From a bacterium (lineage in GTDB: Bacteria > Krumholzibacteriota > Krumholzibacteriia > LZORAL124-64-63), in contig JAGRNP010000026.1 of the NCBI GenBank assembly GCA_020440705.1, positions 1-37,840 on the forward strand: a stretch of DNA of 37,840 nucleotides. The letters run 5' to 3'. A program made the translations under genes and the position numbers. This document shows positions 16,193 to 25,500 of this stretch, in pieces. The notes under the pieces are model-generated. The model did no database searches and had not been told where the DNA came from. It was given only the letters and a program-made list of their open reading frames with translations. Position 1 is the stretch's first letter; every line of letters begins with the position of its first letter.

Positions 16193-16228
16193 TTGACCCG
16201 GATTTGCGGCCCCGATAAGTTGGGCCGC
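16193..16228 (+). promoter_or_regulatory. promoter for the Na/Pi cotransporter operon with a palindrome across the -10
   Basis: TTGACC (16193-16198; 5/6), 17-bp spacer, TAAGTT (16216-16221; 4/6). The palindrome GCGGCCC-N9-GGGCCGC (16206-16212 and 16222-16228) brackets the -10 box, so it may be an operator. The upstream TTTTCCGTAAAA is AT-rich. Confidence 0.6.
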
Positions 16229-16341
16229 GATCGCCGCGCCCGACCGCCGGAGCCGTTTCCCGGCCCCGACGCCCGCTTCCGGCCCGGCCCGCCGCTCCCC
16301 GATCCGTCCGGCCCCGCCGGGACCCGGGACACAGGAGAGTC

Positions 16342-17526
16342 ATGACCGACCGCGCCCCGCTCAAGCCGGCCAGTCCCCTCACCACGGAGCCGTCTCCGCC
16401 CCCGAACCGGCTCCTCGGCATCGTCGCCAACATCGTCGTCCTGCTGGCCCTGCTCTACGTCTTCCTGTACGCCATCGCCCTCTTCGGCGCCGCGTTCAAG
16501 CTCGTGGGCAAGGAGTTCAGCCAGCAGCTCATCGCCACGACGAGCCATCCCGTGGTCGGCCTGATGATCGGCCTGCTGGCCACCTCGCTGATCCAGAGCT
16601 CGTCCAGCTCGACCAGCATCGTGGTGGGCATGGTGGCGGGCGGCGCGCTCACGGTGCAGGGCGCCATCCCCATCATCATGGGCGCCAACATGGGCACGAC
16701 CGTCACCAACACCCTGGTGGCCATGGGCTCCATCAACCGCCGCACCGAGTTCCAGCGCGCCTTCGCGGGCGCGACCATGCACGACTTCTTCAACCTGCTG
16801 TCCATCGCCATCCTCTTCCCCATCGAGCAGGCCACCCACTACCTGGAGCGCACGGCCGGATGGCTCAGCCTGCAGCTCGTCGGCACCGAGGGGACGAAGT
16901 ACCCCAACCCGATCAAGGCGATCGTCAAGCCGGCGGTGAAGGAGACCGAGCACCTGCTCATGGAGAACCTGGGCCTGGCCAAGACGGCCGCCGTGGTCGT
17001 CATGATCATCCTGGCCCTGGTCGGCATCTTCTTCGCCCTGGCCTTCCTGACCAAGGTCCTCAAGCGGCTCGTGCTGGACAAGGCCGAGGGCTCGTTCACC
17101 AAGAAGCTGAACAACAGCGGCCTGATGGCCATGTTCATGGGCCTGCTGATCACCGTCGGCGTGCAGAGCAGCTCGATCACCACGAGCCTGCTGGTGCCGC
17201 TCATCGGGGCCGGCATCGTGCCCCTCGAAGCGGCCTTCGCCGCGACCCTCGGCGCCAACATCGGCACCACCGTGACCGCCCTGCTCGCCTCGATGACGGG
17301 CTCGCCCCAGGCGGTGACGGTCGCCCTCGTCCACCTGCTGTTCAACGTCTCGGGGATCCTGATCATCTACCCCGTGGGCGCGATCAGGCGCATCCCGATC
17401 AACCTGGCCAAGGGCCTGGCGAAGAAGACGTCCGAGCGGCGCATCTTCGCCGTCGTGTACATGGTGGGCGTGTTCTTCGTCATGCCCCTGATCTTCGTGA
17501 TGATCGACAAGCTGCTGAGCGCCTGA
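16342..17526 (+). CDS. sodium/phosphate cotransporter family protein (NptA-like)
   Basis: A 394-aa inner-membrane protein of the Na/Pi cotransporter family. Two inverted-repeat halves carry the family's QSSSS/QSSS motif: LIQSSSSSTSIVVGMVAGG (about 83-101) with GANMGTTVTN, and VQSSSITTSLLVPLIGAG (about 273-290) with GANIGTTVTA. About eight to ten hydrophobic segments are present. It would import phosphate with sodium, or act as a phosphate exporter, as some bacterial members do. The start ATG has ACAGGAGAG upstream. A PhoU-like gene follows after 27 nt and is probably co-transcribed, which is a common partnership for such transporters. Confidence 0.9.
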   Translation: MTDRAPLKPASPLTTEPSPPPNRLLGIVANIVVLLALLYVFLYAIALFGAAFKLVGKEFSQQLIATTSHPVVGLMIGLLATSLIQSSSSSTSIVVGMVAGGALTVQGAIPIIMGANMGTTVTNTLVAMGSINRRTEFQRAFAGATMHDFFNLLSIAILFPIEQATHYLERTAGWLSLQLVGTEGTKYPNPIKAIVKPAVKETEHLLMENLGLAKTAAVVVMIILALVGIFFALAFLTKVLKRLVLDKAEGSFTKKLNNSGLMAMFMGLLITVGVQSSSITTSLLVPLIGAGIVPLEAAFAATLGANIGTTVTALLASMTGSPQAVTVALVHLLFNVSGILIIYPVGAIRRIPINLAKGLAKKTSERRIFAVVYMVGVFFVMPLIFVMIDKLLSA

Positions 17527-17553
17527 CGGCGGCTCGCAACCGGAAGGATAGCC

Positions 17554-18228
17554 ATGGGATTCGGATCCATCCTCGACGTCTTCAAGGCGGACAACTGGAG
17601 CAGCGAGATCGTCGCGCGCATCGGCAAGATGCTCGCCATCGGCCACGAGATGTACGACTACGCCAGCGCGGGCCTGCTCGAGGGCAGGCTGGAGGGCGAC
17701 CCGCTGCAGCGCATCTACGAGCGCGACAAGAAGATCAACAAGATCGAGCGCAAGATCCGGCGCCGGGTCGTCGAACGCCTGTCGCTGAACAGCACGCGCG
17801 CCGACATCCCCTCGGCCCTGATCTTCATGAACGCCGTGAAGGACGGCGAACGCATCGGCGACTACGTGAAGAACCTGCACGAGGTCGGCGGCATGATGCC
17901 CGCCGGCGTCGACCGCCAGCTCTACCGCGACCGCCTGGGCCCCATCAGCGCCGCCATCTCGCAGATGTTCACCGACACGCGCGCGGCCTTCGAGAAGAGC
18001 GACGAGGCCCTCGCCGGCAAGGTCATCAAGACCGCCAAGGCCAACGGCCGCGAGTACGAGAAGCTGATCCGCGAGATCACCAACAGCGACCTGGCCACCC
18101 CCGACGCCGTCTGCATAGTCCTCATGCTCCGCTTCTACAAGCGTCTCGTGGCCCACATGGGCAACATCGCCTCCACGGTCGTCATGCCCGTCGACCTCAT
18201 CGACTACTACGACGAGGACGACGAGTAG
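17554..18228 (+). CDS. PhoU-like regulatory protein
   Basis: A 224-aa cytoplasmic protein with the PhoU helical repeats: KINKIERKIRRRVVERLSLN, then IPSALIFMNAVKDGERIGDYVKNLHEV (about 86-112), with the family E/DxxxD-type acidic positions (KDGERIGDY), and a second unit RFYKRLVAHMGNIAS near the C-terminus. It is probably a partner of the NptA-like transporter, controlling it or signalling phosphate status, as PhoU does for Pst. The acidic C-terminus (YYDEDDE) is unusual but seen in related proteins. The start has GGAAGGA upstream. A strong terminator follows. Confidence 0.85.
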   Translation: MGFGSILDVFKADNWSSEIVARIGKMLAIGHEMYDYASAGLLEGRLEGDPLQRIYERDKKINKIERKIRRRVVERLSLNSTRADIPSALIFMNAVKDGERIGDYVKNLHEVGGMMPAGVDRQLYRDRLGPISAAISQMFTDTRAAFEKSDEALAGKVIKTAKANGREYEKLIREITNSDLATPDAVCIVLMLRFYKRLVAHMGNIASTVVMPVDLIDYYDEDDE

Positions 18229-18250
18229 CCGCTCCCGTCGGCCGATGCAC

Positions 18251-18284
18251 AGGAGGGTCCCCCGCCCGGGGGACCCTCCTTTTT
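18251..18284 (+). terminator. strong Rho-independent terminator after the PhoU-like gene
   Basis: A perfect 13-bp stem, AGGAGGGTCCCCC / GGGGGACCCTCCT, with loop GCCC, followed by a T5 run. Confidence 0.95.
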
Positions 18285-18308
18285 GCCGGTACCGGCCGCG
18301 GCCGCGGT

Positions 18309-20339
18309 CTACCGCGCGAACTGCATGGTGTAGAGTTCCTTGTAGCGGCCGCCGGCCGCCAGGAGTTCGTCGTGGGTGCCCACCTGCACCACCTGCCCCT
18401 TCTCGAGCAGGTAGATGCGGTCGACGTTCTGGATCGTCGACAGGCGGTGGGCGATGACGATGGTCGTGCGGTCCTTCACGAGGCGGTCGATGGCCTCCTG
18501 CACGAGCTGCTCGGCCTCGGTGTCCAGGGCGCTGGTGGCCTCGTCGAGCAGCAGGATGGCCGGATTCTTCAGGATCGCCCGCGCGATGGAGATACGCTGG
18601 CGCTGCCCCCCCGAGAGCTTCAGCCCCCGGTCGCCGATCACCGTGTCGTAGCCCTCGGGCAACCGCGCGATGAACTCGTGGGCGTTGGCGGCGCGGGCCG
18701 CGGCCTCGATGTCGGCGGCGGGCACGTCGTCCAGGCCGTAGGCGATGTTGGCGCGGATCGTGTCGTGGAAGAGGATGACCTCCTGGGTGACCGTGCCCAT
18801 GTTGCGCCGCAGGAAGGCCCGGTTCAGTTCCGGAATGGGCCGGCCGTCGATGCGCACCTCGCCCCGGTCCGGGTGGTAGAAGCCCGGGATCATGTCGATC
18901 ATCGTGCTCTTGCCCGAGCCGCTGCTGCCCACCAGGGCCACCACCTCGCCCGGCTTCACCTCGATCGAGACGCCCCGCAGCACCGGTTCACCCGCCACGT
19001 AGGCGAAGTACACGTCGTCGAACTCGACCCGGCCGTCGATGCGATCGGGCACGAGGCCGGCGTCGCGGTCGGCCACCTCCGGCTCGGCGTCGATCACCTG
19101 GAAGATGCGGTCGGCCGCCGCCATGCCCGCCTGGATCTCGTTGTTCACGGCGCCGAGGCTCTTGATGGGGCGCACCATGGAGAAGATCATGAACAGGAAG
19201 ACGATGAACAGGTCGGGCGCCATGATGCCGCCGGTGAAGATCTTCGAGCCGCCGAACCAGAGCAGGAAGAGGGCGACGATCATGCTGAGCTGCTCGGTGA
19301 GCGGCGAGCTGAGCTTCATGACGTAGTTGATGCGGAAGATCTGCCGGAACAGGTTGTCGTTCTGCCGCGTGAACTTCGCCAGCTCGAACCGCTCCATGGC
19401 GAAGGCCTTCACCACCCGGATGCCGTACACCGACTCCTGCAGGGTGCTCGTGAGGTTGGCCATCTCCTCCTGCTGGTGGTGGCTGAGCTTCCGCAGCCGC
19501 TTGCCGATGCGGATGATGATCGACAGGCTCACCGGCAGCAGCACCAGCGCCATGAGCGTCATCTGCCAGCTGATGACCAGGGCCACGATCAGGTACATGA
19601 CGAGGAAGATGGGGTCCTTCACCAGCTTGGTGAAGCTGAGCCCGACGCACTGCTGGGCGATCATCACGTCGTTGGTCGCGCGGCTGATCAGCTCGCCGGC
19701 CTTGTGCTGGTGGTAGAAGCCCATGGGCATGTGGATCAGGCGCTCGTAGAGCTGCGCCCGCAGGTCGCGGATCACGGCCTGCCCCACGTACACCATGAGC
19801 ACCTCCTGGATGTAGCAGGCGATGTTCTTGAGCAGGGCCGCCACGAAGAACACCAGGCAGATGCGCAGCAGGGCCTCCTGCTTGGTGCCCTTGAGCATGG
19901 TGCCGGTGACCCACTCGGAGAACATCACCTTCCAGGCCGAGATGCCCGTGAACTGGCTCTTGAGCTTCTCGTAGCGGGCCCGGCGCTCGGCATCGGTCTC
20001 CGGGGCTGCGGCCGCCGGAGTGGCCGGCGCGCCCCGGGCCACGCGGTCGGCCAGGGCGGCGCTGTCGGCGTGATCGCCCTCGTGCGAGACGTGGGCCTCG
20101 TCGGTGCGGCCCCCGGTCGCCGTCTCCGGCAGGACCAGCGGGCTGTCGGCGAAGGCGTCGCCGGACTGCTCCACCATGGCGCCGTCGTCGGTCTTGTTGA
20201 AGAGCGCCTTGAGGAAGGGCGAGATCATCCCGATGCTGAACACGCTCATGAACGAGAAGATGAGCATGAACACGACGGCGCCGACCACCTGGGTGGTGTA
20301 GGGCCGGATCATGCGGAGCATACGGAGATAGGTCGACAT
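18309..20339 (-). CDS. MsbA-like ABC exporter (fused TMD-NBD) with a long periplasmic insertion
   Basis: A 676-aa ABC exporter half-transporter: a six-TM domain (about 18-400) fused to a nucleotide-binding domain. The NBD has Walker A GSSGSGKST (471-479), the signature LSGGQ (575-579), Walker B ILLLDE (595-600) and the H-loop IAHRLS. It resembles MsbA and other lipid or peptide exporters, so lipid A-like export is plausible but not shown. An Ala/Glu/Asp-rich, low-complexity insert of about 100 residues (about 48-150) sits between TM1 and TM2, where most exporters have a short loop. It is transcribed convergently with the phosphate operon. The start has a weak SD. Confidence 0.88.
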   Translation of the reverse strand: MSTYLRMLRMIRPYTTQVVGAVVFMLIFSFMSVFSIGMISPFLKALFNKTDDGAMVEQSGDAFADSPLVLPETATGGRTDEAHVSHEGDHADSAALADRVARGAPATPAAAAPETDAERRARYEKLKSQFTGISAWKVMFSEWVTGTMLKGTKQEALLRICLVFFVAALLKNIACYIQEVLMVYVGQAVIRDLRAQLYERLIHMPMGFYHQHKAGELISRATNDVMIAQQCVGLSFTKLVKDPIFLVMYLIVALVISWQMTLMALVLLPVSLSIIIRIGKRLRKLSHHQQEEMANLTSTLQESVYGIRVVKAFAMERFELAKFTRQNDNLFRQIFRINYVMKLSSPLTEQLSMIVALFLLWFGGSKIFTGGIMAPDLFIVFLFMIFSMVRPIKSLGAVNNEIQAGMAAADRIFQVIDAEPEVADRDAGLVPDRIDGRVEFDDVYFAYVAGEPVLRGVSIEVKPGEVVALVGSSGSGKSTMIDMIPGFYHPDRGEVRIDGRPIPELNRAFLRRNMGTVTQEVILFHDTIRANIAYGLDDVPAADIEAAARAANAHEFIARLPEGYDTVIGDRGLKLSGGQRQRISIARAILKNPAILLLDEATSALDTEAEQLVQEAIDRLVKDRTTIVIAHRLSTIQNVDRIYLLEKGQVVQVGTHDELLAAGGRYKELYTMQFAR

Positions 20340-20380
20340 CGGGATCCCAGGAGCCTTTCGGCGGATGGAGGGTCCGGGCC

Positions 20381-20409
20381 AATGTGCAGGATCGGCCGCG
20401 GGGGGTCAA
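20381..20409 (-). promoter_or_regulatory. candidate promoter for the ABC exporter
   Basis: On the minus strand, TTGACC (20409-20404; 5/6), 17-bp spacer, CACATT (20386-20381; 3/6). Confidence 0.45.
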
Positions 20410-20446
20410 GGCCCGGGCCCGGTCGGCGCGGGGCCGGCACCGGGGG

Positions 20447-20998
20447 CTATTCGCCGGCCAGGGCCCCCTCGATCGCCGCGATCATCGCCGCGAACTCGGC
20501 CATCTCGAACCCCTCGGACTGGAATACGATCCGCCCGTCGGGGCCGATCAGGGTGTTGCGGGGAATGAACGCCTCGGCGTAGCGGGCGTAGGCCACGCGG
20601 TCCGGATCGACCCCGAAGGTCCAGCCCAGGCCGCGCTGGGCCACGAACGGGGCCACCACGTCGGGCGTCTCCTCCCGGGCGACCGAGACCATGACCAGCC
20701 CCCGCGGCCCGAACCGTTCCCAGACCTCCGTCTGCAGGTGGGGCATCTCCTCCTTGCAGGGCGGGCACCAGGTGGCGAACCAGTTCACCAGGACCACCCG
20801 GCCCCGGTGCTCGCCCAGGCGGAACGAACCGCCGTCGAGGGTCGCGACGGTGAAATCGGGGGCGGCCTGCCCCACCTCCGTCAGGGTGGCTTCGGCGGGC
20901 GTCGGCGCCGGCGCCGGCGCGTCGGCGGGGACCGGTTCACGGGAGCCGGCGCAGCCGGCCAGGCAGGCGAGGATCGAAACGAGCACGAAGCGGCGCAT
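20447..20998 (-). CDS. TlpA-like thioredoxin lipoprotein
   Basis: A 183-aa lipoprotein: lipobox LAGC (Cys16) then a proline/alanine-rich linker. The domain APDFTVATLDGGSFRLGEH to the C-terminus is a thioredoxin fold with the redox motif WCPPC (77-81), in the TlpA/ResA subgroup. Family members reduce disulfides in the periplasm, for example during cytochrome c maturation. The conserved cis-Pro appears as FIPRNTLIG. The start has GAGGAGG upstream. It lies downstream of nothing on this strand and shares a divergent promoter region with the XRE regulator. Confidence 0.9.
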   Translation of the reverse strand: MRRFVLVSILACLAGCAGSREPVPADAPAPAPTPAEATLTEVGQAAPDFTVATLDGGSFRLGEHRGRVVLVNWFATWCPPCKEEMPHLQTEVWERFGPRGLVMVSVAREETPDVVAPFVAQRGLGWTFGVDPDRVAYARYAEAFIPRNTLIGPDGRIVFQSEGFEMAEFAAMIAAIEGALAGE

Positions 20999-21029
20999 GG
21001 GCCCTCCTCGGGAACGGGGTTCGCCCGCA

Positions 21030-21058
21030 AATATACGCCTGCCCGGTCCCTTCGGCAC
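21030..21058 (-). promoter_or_regulatory. candidate promoter for the TlpA-like gene
   Basis: On the minus strand, GTGCCG (21058-21053; 3/6), 17-bp spacer, TATATT (21035-21030; 5/6). Confidence 0.4.
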
Positions 21059-21097
21059 GAACGGAATGGCCAGGTGGTCTGTGGTGACGAAATTTTT

Positions 21098-21158
21098 GTA
21101 AAGCCTGCTTGACTTTCCATGCAACCTGGATACCTTGTCGACGTAAAGCTGGCTTAAC
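21098..21158 (+). promoter_or_regulatory. XRE-operon promoter flanked by two copies of a 16-bp palindromic operator
   Basis: TTGACT (21109-21114) with a 16-bp spacer to TACCTT (21131-21136) is a sigma-70-type promoter. GTAAAGC-CT-GCTTGAC (21098-21113) overlaps the -35, and GTAAAGC-TG-GCTTAAC (21143-21158) overlaps the predicted start site. Each is a near-perfect inverted repeat, and the two copies begin 45 bp apart. This is the arrangement expected of a self-repressing XRE regulator. Confidence 0.65.
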
Positions 21159-21173
21159 ACCACCTTCACGGGG

Positions 21174-21413
21174 ATGCTCGACTTGGGCGACACGCTGCAG
21201 AACTGGATCAAACAGCACCGGCTGAGCCAGAACCTCACCCAGGAGGATCTGGCCCGGCGGGCGGGCGTCTCGCGCCAGAGCATCATCTCCATCGAACGGG
21301 GGCGCTACGTGCCGAGCCTGCCCCTGGCCCTGCGCCTGGCGCACATCTTCCGCTGTCCGGTCGAGGATCTCTTCCGGCTGGACGACGGGGAACCGGAGAC
21401 CACCGATGTTTGA
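21174..21413 (+). CDS. XRE-family helix-turn-helix regulator
   Basis: A 79-aa, single-domain DNA-binding protein. The HTH runs from about 21 to 60: LTQEDLARRAGVSRQSIISIERGRYVPSLPLALRLAHIF, with the classic recognition helix VSRQSIISIE. Residues ending in VEDLFRLDDGEP are typical of small Cro/C1-type regulators paired with small membrane proteins. The ATG at 21174 has GGGG directly against it, so a TTG four codons later, with GGGG at a better distance, may be the true start. Two palindromes in its own promoter suggest autoregulation. It overlaps the next gene by 8 nt. Confidence 0.88.
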   Translation: MLDLGDTLQNWIKQHRLSQNLTQEDLARRAGVSRQSIISIERGRYVPSLPLALRLAHIFRCPVEDLFRLDDGEPETTDV

Positions 21414-21603
21414 CGAGAGATTCATCCTCCACCGCTACAAGAGCACGAGCTTCGCGGGCATCGCCTGCGCCCTGATGGTCGCGGCCGTCTGGGCCTGGGA
21501 TTTCTACCGCAACGGCGAGTTCCGCCTCGAACTGTTCGTGATCATCATCCTGACGGCCCTCATCAAGGTCGGCTTCATGACCTGGTACCGGCTGCGCGAC
21601 TAG
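21406..21603 (+). CDS. two-TM miniprotein linked to the XRE regulator
   Basis: A 65-aa protein with two predicted membrane helices (about 18-31, GIACALMVAAVWAW, and about 42-57, LFVIIILTALIKVGFM) separated by a short polar hairpin (DFYRNGEFRLE). The N-terminus is MFDERFILHRYKS and the C-terminus YRLRD. I cannot name a family. Its start lies inside the end of the XRE gene. XRE regulators of this kind are often followed by a small membrane protein that may sense or sequester the regulator; that is the likely relation here, but it is an inference. Confidence 0.75.
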   Translation: MFDERFILHRYKSTSFAGIACALMVAAVWAWDFYRNGEFRLELFVIIILTALIKVGFMTWYRLRD

Positions 21604-21625
21604 CGCGGCGTCGAAAGGAAGTCCC

Positions 21626-22471
21626 ATGCGCACGCGATTCCTCGTCCTGATGCTCGCCCTGGCCGTCGCCGCCGGCCCGGCCGCCGCCAAGACCGTCAGC
21701 GCCACCGCGCCGGACGGCGTCTCCATCCACGCCGAGTCCGCCGGCAGCGGCCCCGCCGTGGTGCTCGTGCACGGCTGGAGCTGCGACGCCTCCTACTGGG
21801 ACGCCCAGGTGGCCGACCTCGCGTCCGACCACCAGGTGGTCGCCATCGACCTGGCCGGCCACGGCCGCTCGGGCGCCGGCCGCGCCGACTACACCATGGC
21901 CGCCTTCGGCGCCGACGTCGCCGCCGTGCTCGCGGCCCTCGACCTGCACGACGCCGTGCTGGTCGGCCACAGCATGGGCGGCGCCGTCATCGTCGAGGCC
22001 GCCCTCGCGGCACCCGACCGGGTAAGGGGTCTCATCGGCGTCGACAACTTCCAGAACGTGAAGATGGTCCTCGCCGACCAGCAGATCGCCGGCTTCGTCT
22101 CGACATTCGAGTCGAACTTCAGCGCCTTCGTGCCCCAGTGGGTGGGCCGCATGTTCCCCGCCGACGCCGACAGTGCCCTGCGCGCCGACGTCGCGTCGGA
22201 CATGGCCGCGGCCCCCCAGGACGTGGCCATCAGCGCCATGGCCAACCTGCTGCGCTGGTACGGCGGCCAGGCGCCGGCCCGGCTCCGGGAGCTGAAGGTC
22301 CCGCTCATGAACATCAACTCGCGCCTCGAGCCCACCCACGAGGACAGCATGCGCGAGTTCGTGCCGGGCTACCAGGCGCGCTACCTCGACGGCGTGGGCC
22401 ACTTCCTCTTCCGCGAGAAGCCGGCCGCGTTCAACGCCCTGCTCCGCGAGACCCTGGCCGCGTTCGACTAG
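21626..22471 (+). CDS. exported alpha/beta hydrolase
   Basis: A 281-aa secreted hydrolase. The signal peptide (1-21) ends in AAAK. The fold markers are the oxyanion HG (LVHGWS, 49-50), the nucleophile elbow GHSMGG (Ser116) and the C-terminal histidine in GVGHFLF (His259). The usual acid after the seventh strand (VPLMNINSRLEPT) is not an aspartate; Glu235 may serve. Substrate is unknown; it could be an esterase, lipase or epoxide-hydrolase-like enzyme. The start has GGAAG upstream. It follows the XRE and two-TM genes by 22 nt with no terminator between, so it is probably controlled by the same regulator. Confidence 0.88.
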   Translation: MRTRFLVLMLALAVAAGPAAAKTVSATAPDGVSIHAESAGSGPAVVLVHGWSCDASYWDAQVADLASDHQVVAIDLAGHGRSGAGRADYTMAAFGADVAAVLAALDLHDAVLVGHSMGGAVIVEAALAAPDRVRGLIGVDNFQNVKMVLADQQIAGFVSTFESNFSAFVPQWVGRMFPADADSALRADVASDMAAAPQDVAISAMANLLRWYGGQAPARLRELKVPLMNINSRLEPTHEDSMREFVPGYQARYLDGVGHFLFREKPAAFNALLRETLAAFD

Positions 22472-22489
22472 CAGGCTGTCGACGCGAAA

Positions 22490-22520
22490 AGGCCGCCGGA
22501 TCCGGGGGATCCGGCGGCCT
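22490..22520. terminator. bidirectional terminator between hydrolase and subtilase
   Basis: A perfect 14-bp stem, AGGCCGCCGGATCC / GGATCCGGCGGCCT, with a 3-nt GGG loop. A short T run lies on each side (TTTT on the minus-strand side, CTTT on the plus side), so it can serve both convergent genes. Confidence 0.85.
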
Positions 22521-22547
22521 CGTCTTTCCGTGCGGATCCGGGCTCCG

Positions 22548-25500
22548 CTACTTCAGCATGATCATCTTCCGCGTCTCCGTGAAGCCGGGGGCCTCGAGAC
22601 GGTAGAAGTACACGCCGCTGGCCCGGTCACGGGCCTCCCAGGTGACCGCGTGCGGCCCGACGACCATGTCGCCGTCCGCCAGCGTGTCCACCAGTTCGCC
22701 CCGCACGTTGTAGACCTTCAGGCTGACGCGACCGGGGTCGGACAGCGTGAAGCGGATCTCCGTCGAGGGGTTGAACGGGTTCGGGAAGTTCTGGCCCAAC
22801 GTCGTCGCCAGGGGCACGACGCCCTGACCGAGCGCCAGCCGGTCGTCGGCGCCGCCGGCCGTCTGGCCCTGCCAGGTGATCGCATCGATGTACACGTCGT
22901 CGGCATTGCCGCTGGCGTCGCACATGAAGCGCAGGCGGGCGTTGGTCGGGTAGTTGTAGGTGTTGGGGATCTGCACCGTGACCACGTAGAACGTGTTGTT
23001 GTTGAAGTTCACGCCCCGCGCCCACGAGCCGACCGTCTGCCAGGTCGAGCCGTCGAAGTACTGCAGCCAGAAGTCCTCGTTGACCTCCATGCTCACCGCA
23101 TAGAAGTAGAACTCGACCTCCATGTCGACGTAGCCGCTCACGTCCTGGCCCGCCGTGTGGTAGAAGCTCGACGCGGTGCCGCTGTTGTCCTGGATGTCCA
23201 TGGCCGCGCTGCCCTGCCAGGCGTAGGTGCCGCCGGTGTAGCGGGCGCAGTCGGCCCCGCCGTCGGTGTAGCTGCCGGTGCCGCTCTCGAAGTCGTCGTA
23301 CGTGATCGTGACCCACTCGCCACCGCCCACCGGATCGGTGACGGTGATGTAGTCGGTCCGCGTCAGCACGTCCGAGCCGAAGGCGTTGCTCGCCGTCAGG
23401 CTGACGGTGTAGGTGCCGGCCGTGGTGTAGGTGTGGCTCGGGTTCTGGGCCGACGAGGTGCCGCCGTCGCCGAAGGTCCACGACCAGGCGGTCGGCACGT
23501 CGGTCGAGGCGTCGGTGAACGACACGGCCAGGGGCGTGGTGCCGCTGGTCACGTCGGCCGTGAAGTCGGCCGTCGGCGCCGTGCCGCCCGGTCCGCCGGT
23601 GACGCTGATGTCGTCGAAGGCGAAGCCGTCGCTGGTCACGGGGTAGTTGTCGTACTGCTGGAACTTGACCACGAAGTTCGACGTCAGGCTCAGGCCCGCG
23701 CCCGCGGCCTCGGCGTCGAGATCCAGGACGAAGTTGTACCAGGTGTTGTTGGTGGTGCTGCCGCCGTTCAGGTCGAGGACCTTCACGAAGCTCGCGCCGC
23801 CGTTGTCGGAGAAGTACACGCCGTCCTGGGTGTGGGTCTCGTCGCCGATCTCCTTCCACCAGAACTCGAGGTCGACCTGGCTCTCGCCGGCGAGGTTGAG
23901 GCCCAGCCAGGCCTCGTTCTGGCTGTAGGCGCCGCCGCTCACGGCGTCGTCCATCAGCAGGTGATAGGCGCCGCTGTGCGGGGTCTGCGACGAGGTGACC
24001 TGGATGCGGCCCTCGACGCCCTCGTACAGGGTCCAGTACTGGTCGACGGCCCCGCCCTCGAAGCCCGTGCTGTAGGGCAGGGAGGCGTAGGTGTCGGCCG
24101 GATCGCTGACGGTGATGTAGCCGGTCTTGGTCTCGCCGTCGCTGCCCTGGGCGTTGGTCGCGGTCAGGGTGACGGTGTACGAGCCCGAGGCCGTGTACGT
24201 GTGGCTCGGATTCTGGGCGCTCGAGGTGCCGCCGTCGCCGAAGGTCCAGGCCCAGCTCGTGGGCTGGCCGGTGGACTGGTCGGTGAAGCTGACCGACAGC
24301 GGGAAGGTGCCGCTGGTCGGCGCGCCGGTGAAGGCCGCCGTCGGCGCCGTCGGCGTGGAGCCGCCGCCGCCCACGGCCGCGGCCGCGTCGACCATGCCGT
24401 AGCCCGCGTAGCGGTCCCAGCCGCTGCCCGACTCGACGCTGGTCACGTCCTGCGCCGTGTCGACCAGCTGCTGCCGGATCTGGGCCGGCGTCCAGGTCGG
24501 GTTCTTCGACTTGATCAGGGCGCACACGCCCGCCGCGTACGGCGTCGCGCAGCTCGTGCCGTTGAAGTAGCCCGAGTAGTCGCCGCTGTCGTAGCCGCCC
24601 GAGCCCATGATGTCGGTCGTGGGCAGGATCGTGGGGGCGATGATGTCCACCGCGCCCGCGGCGTCGCGGGTGTTCACGCCGTAGTTCGAGCCCCACCACC
24701 GCTCACCGTCGCAGGTGTAGCCGTTGGGGTCGGTGTTCACGCCCGGGTTCACTTCGCCGCTGCTGCTGGACGAACGCTTGCGCTCGCCGCAGGGCGAGGC
24801 GGCGCCCACGCCGATGACGTAGGTGTTGATGGCCGGGTAGCTGATGGTCGAGGCGTTCTCGTTGCCCGTGGCGGCCAGGATGGTGCACCCGGCGTTGTAG
24901 GCGTAGAGGATCGCCGTGTTGGTGGCCGTGTCGCTGCTGATGGCGGCGCCGAGGCTCATGCTGATGATGTCGGCGCCGTTGTCGGCCGCGTAGTACAGGG
25001 CGTTCTGGATCGCCGAGAAGTACATGGAACCGGCACTGTTGGCCACCTTCAGCGGCATGATCGAGGCGCCGCCGGCGATGCCCACCGCGCCGAGGCCGTT
25101 GCCATTGATGGCCGCCGCGACGCCGGCGCAGGCCGTGCCGTGGCCGGCCGAGGCGCTGTTGTCGTCGGGATTGCTGTCGTTGTCGCCGAAGTCGTAGCCG
25201 GTGACCTGGCGCAGGTCGGGGTGCCCGGCCTCGACGCCGCTGTCGATGATGGCGATGACGACCGAGCTGCTGCCCCAGCCCTGGCTGCCGTCCCAGGCGG
25301 CCTCGGCGTTGGCGTCGAACCCGAAGGTGCCGACGGTGTTGGGCAGGGTGTGCTCGTAGGTGCCGCCCCAGTCCAGGTCGTTCAGCTGGACGGTGTTGTT
25401 GTGGCCCCAGTGGTCGCTGTAGAGGGGATCGTTGGGCACCGCCGCCGGGTAGGCGATCCAGTCGAAGGACACCGCCTGCACCGACTTGTCGGCCCGGAAG

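Noticed and set aside
16211-16218. CCCGATAA as a sigma-28 -10 box upstream of the Na/Pi cotransporter
   Set aside because: No TAAA at the required 15-nt distance, and a good sigma-70 promoter occupies the same bases.
16860-20582. A very long plus-strand open frame (over 1200 codons) across the phosphate operon and ABC exporter
   Set aside because: It is the GC-rich shadow of the real genes on both strands, low in hydrophobic structure, and has no homology-like motifs; the true genes have motifs throughout.
21174-22471. Prophage or mobile-element signature around the XRE gene
   Set aside because: No integrase, attachment repeats, phage structural genes or change in base composition; the neighbours are chromosomal-type genes.
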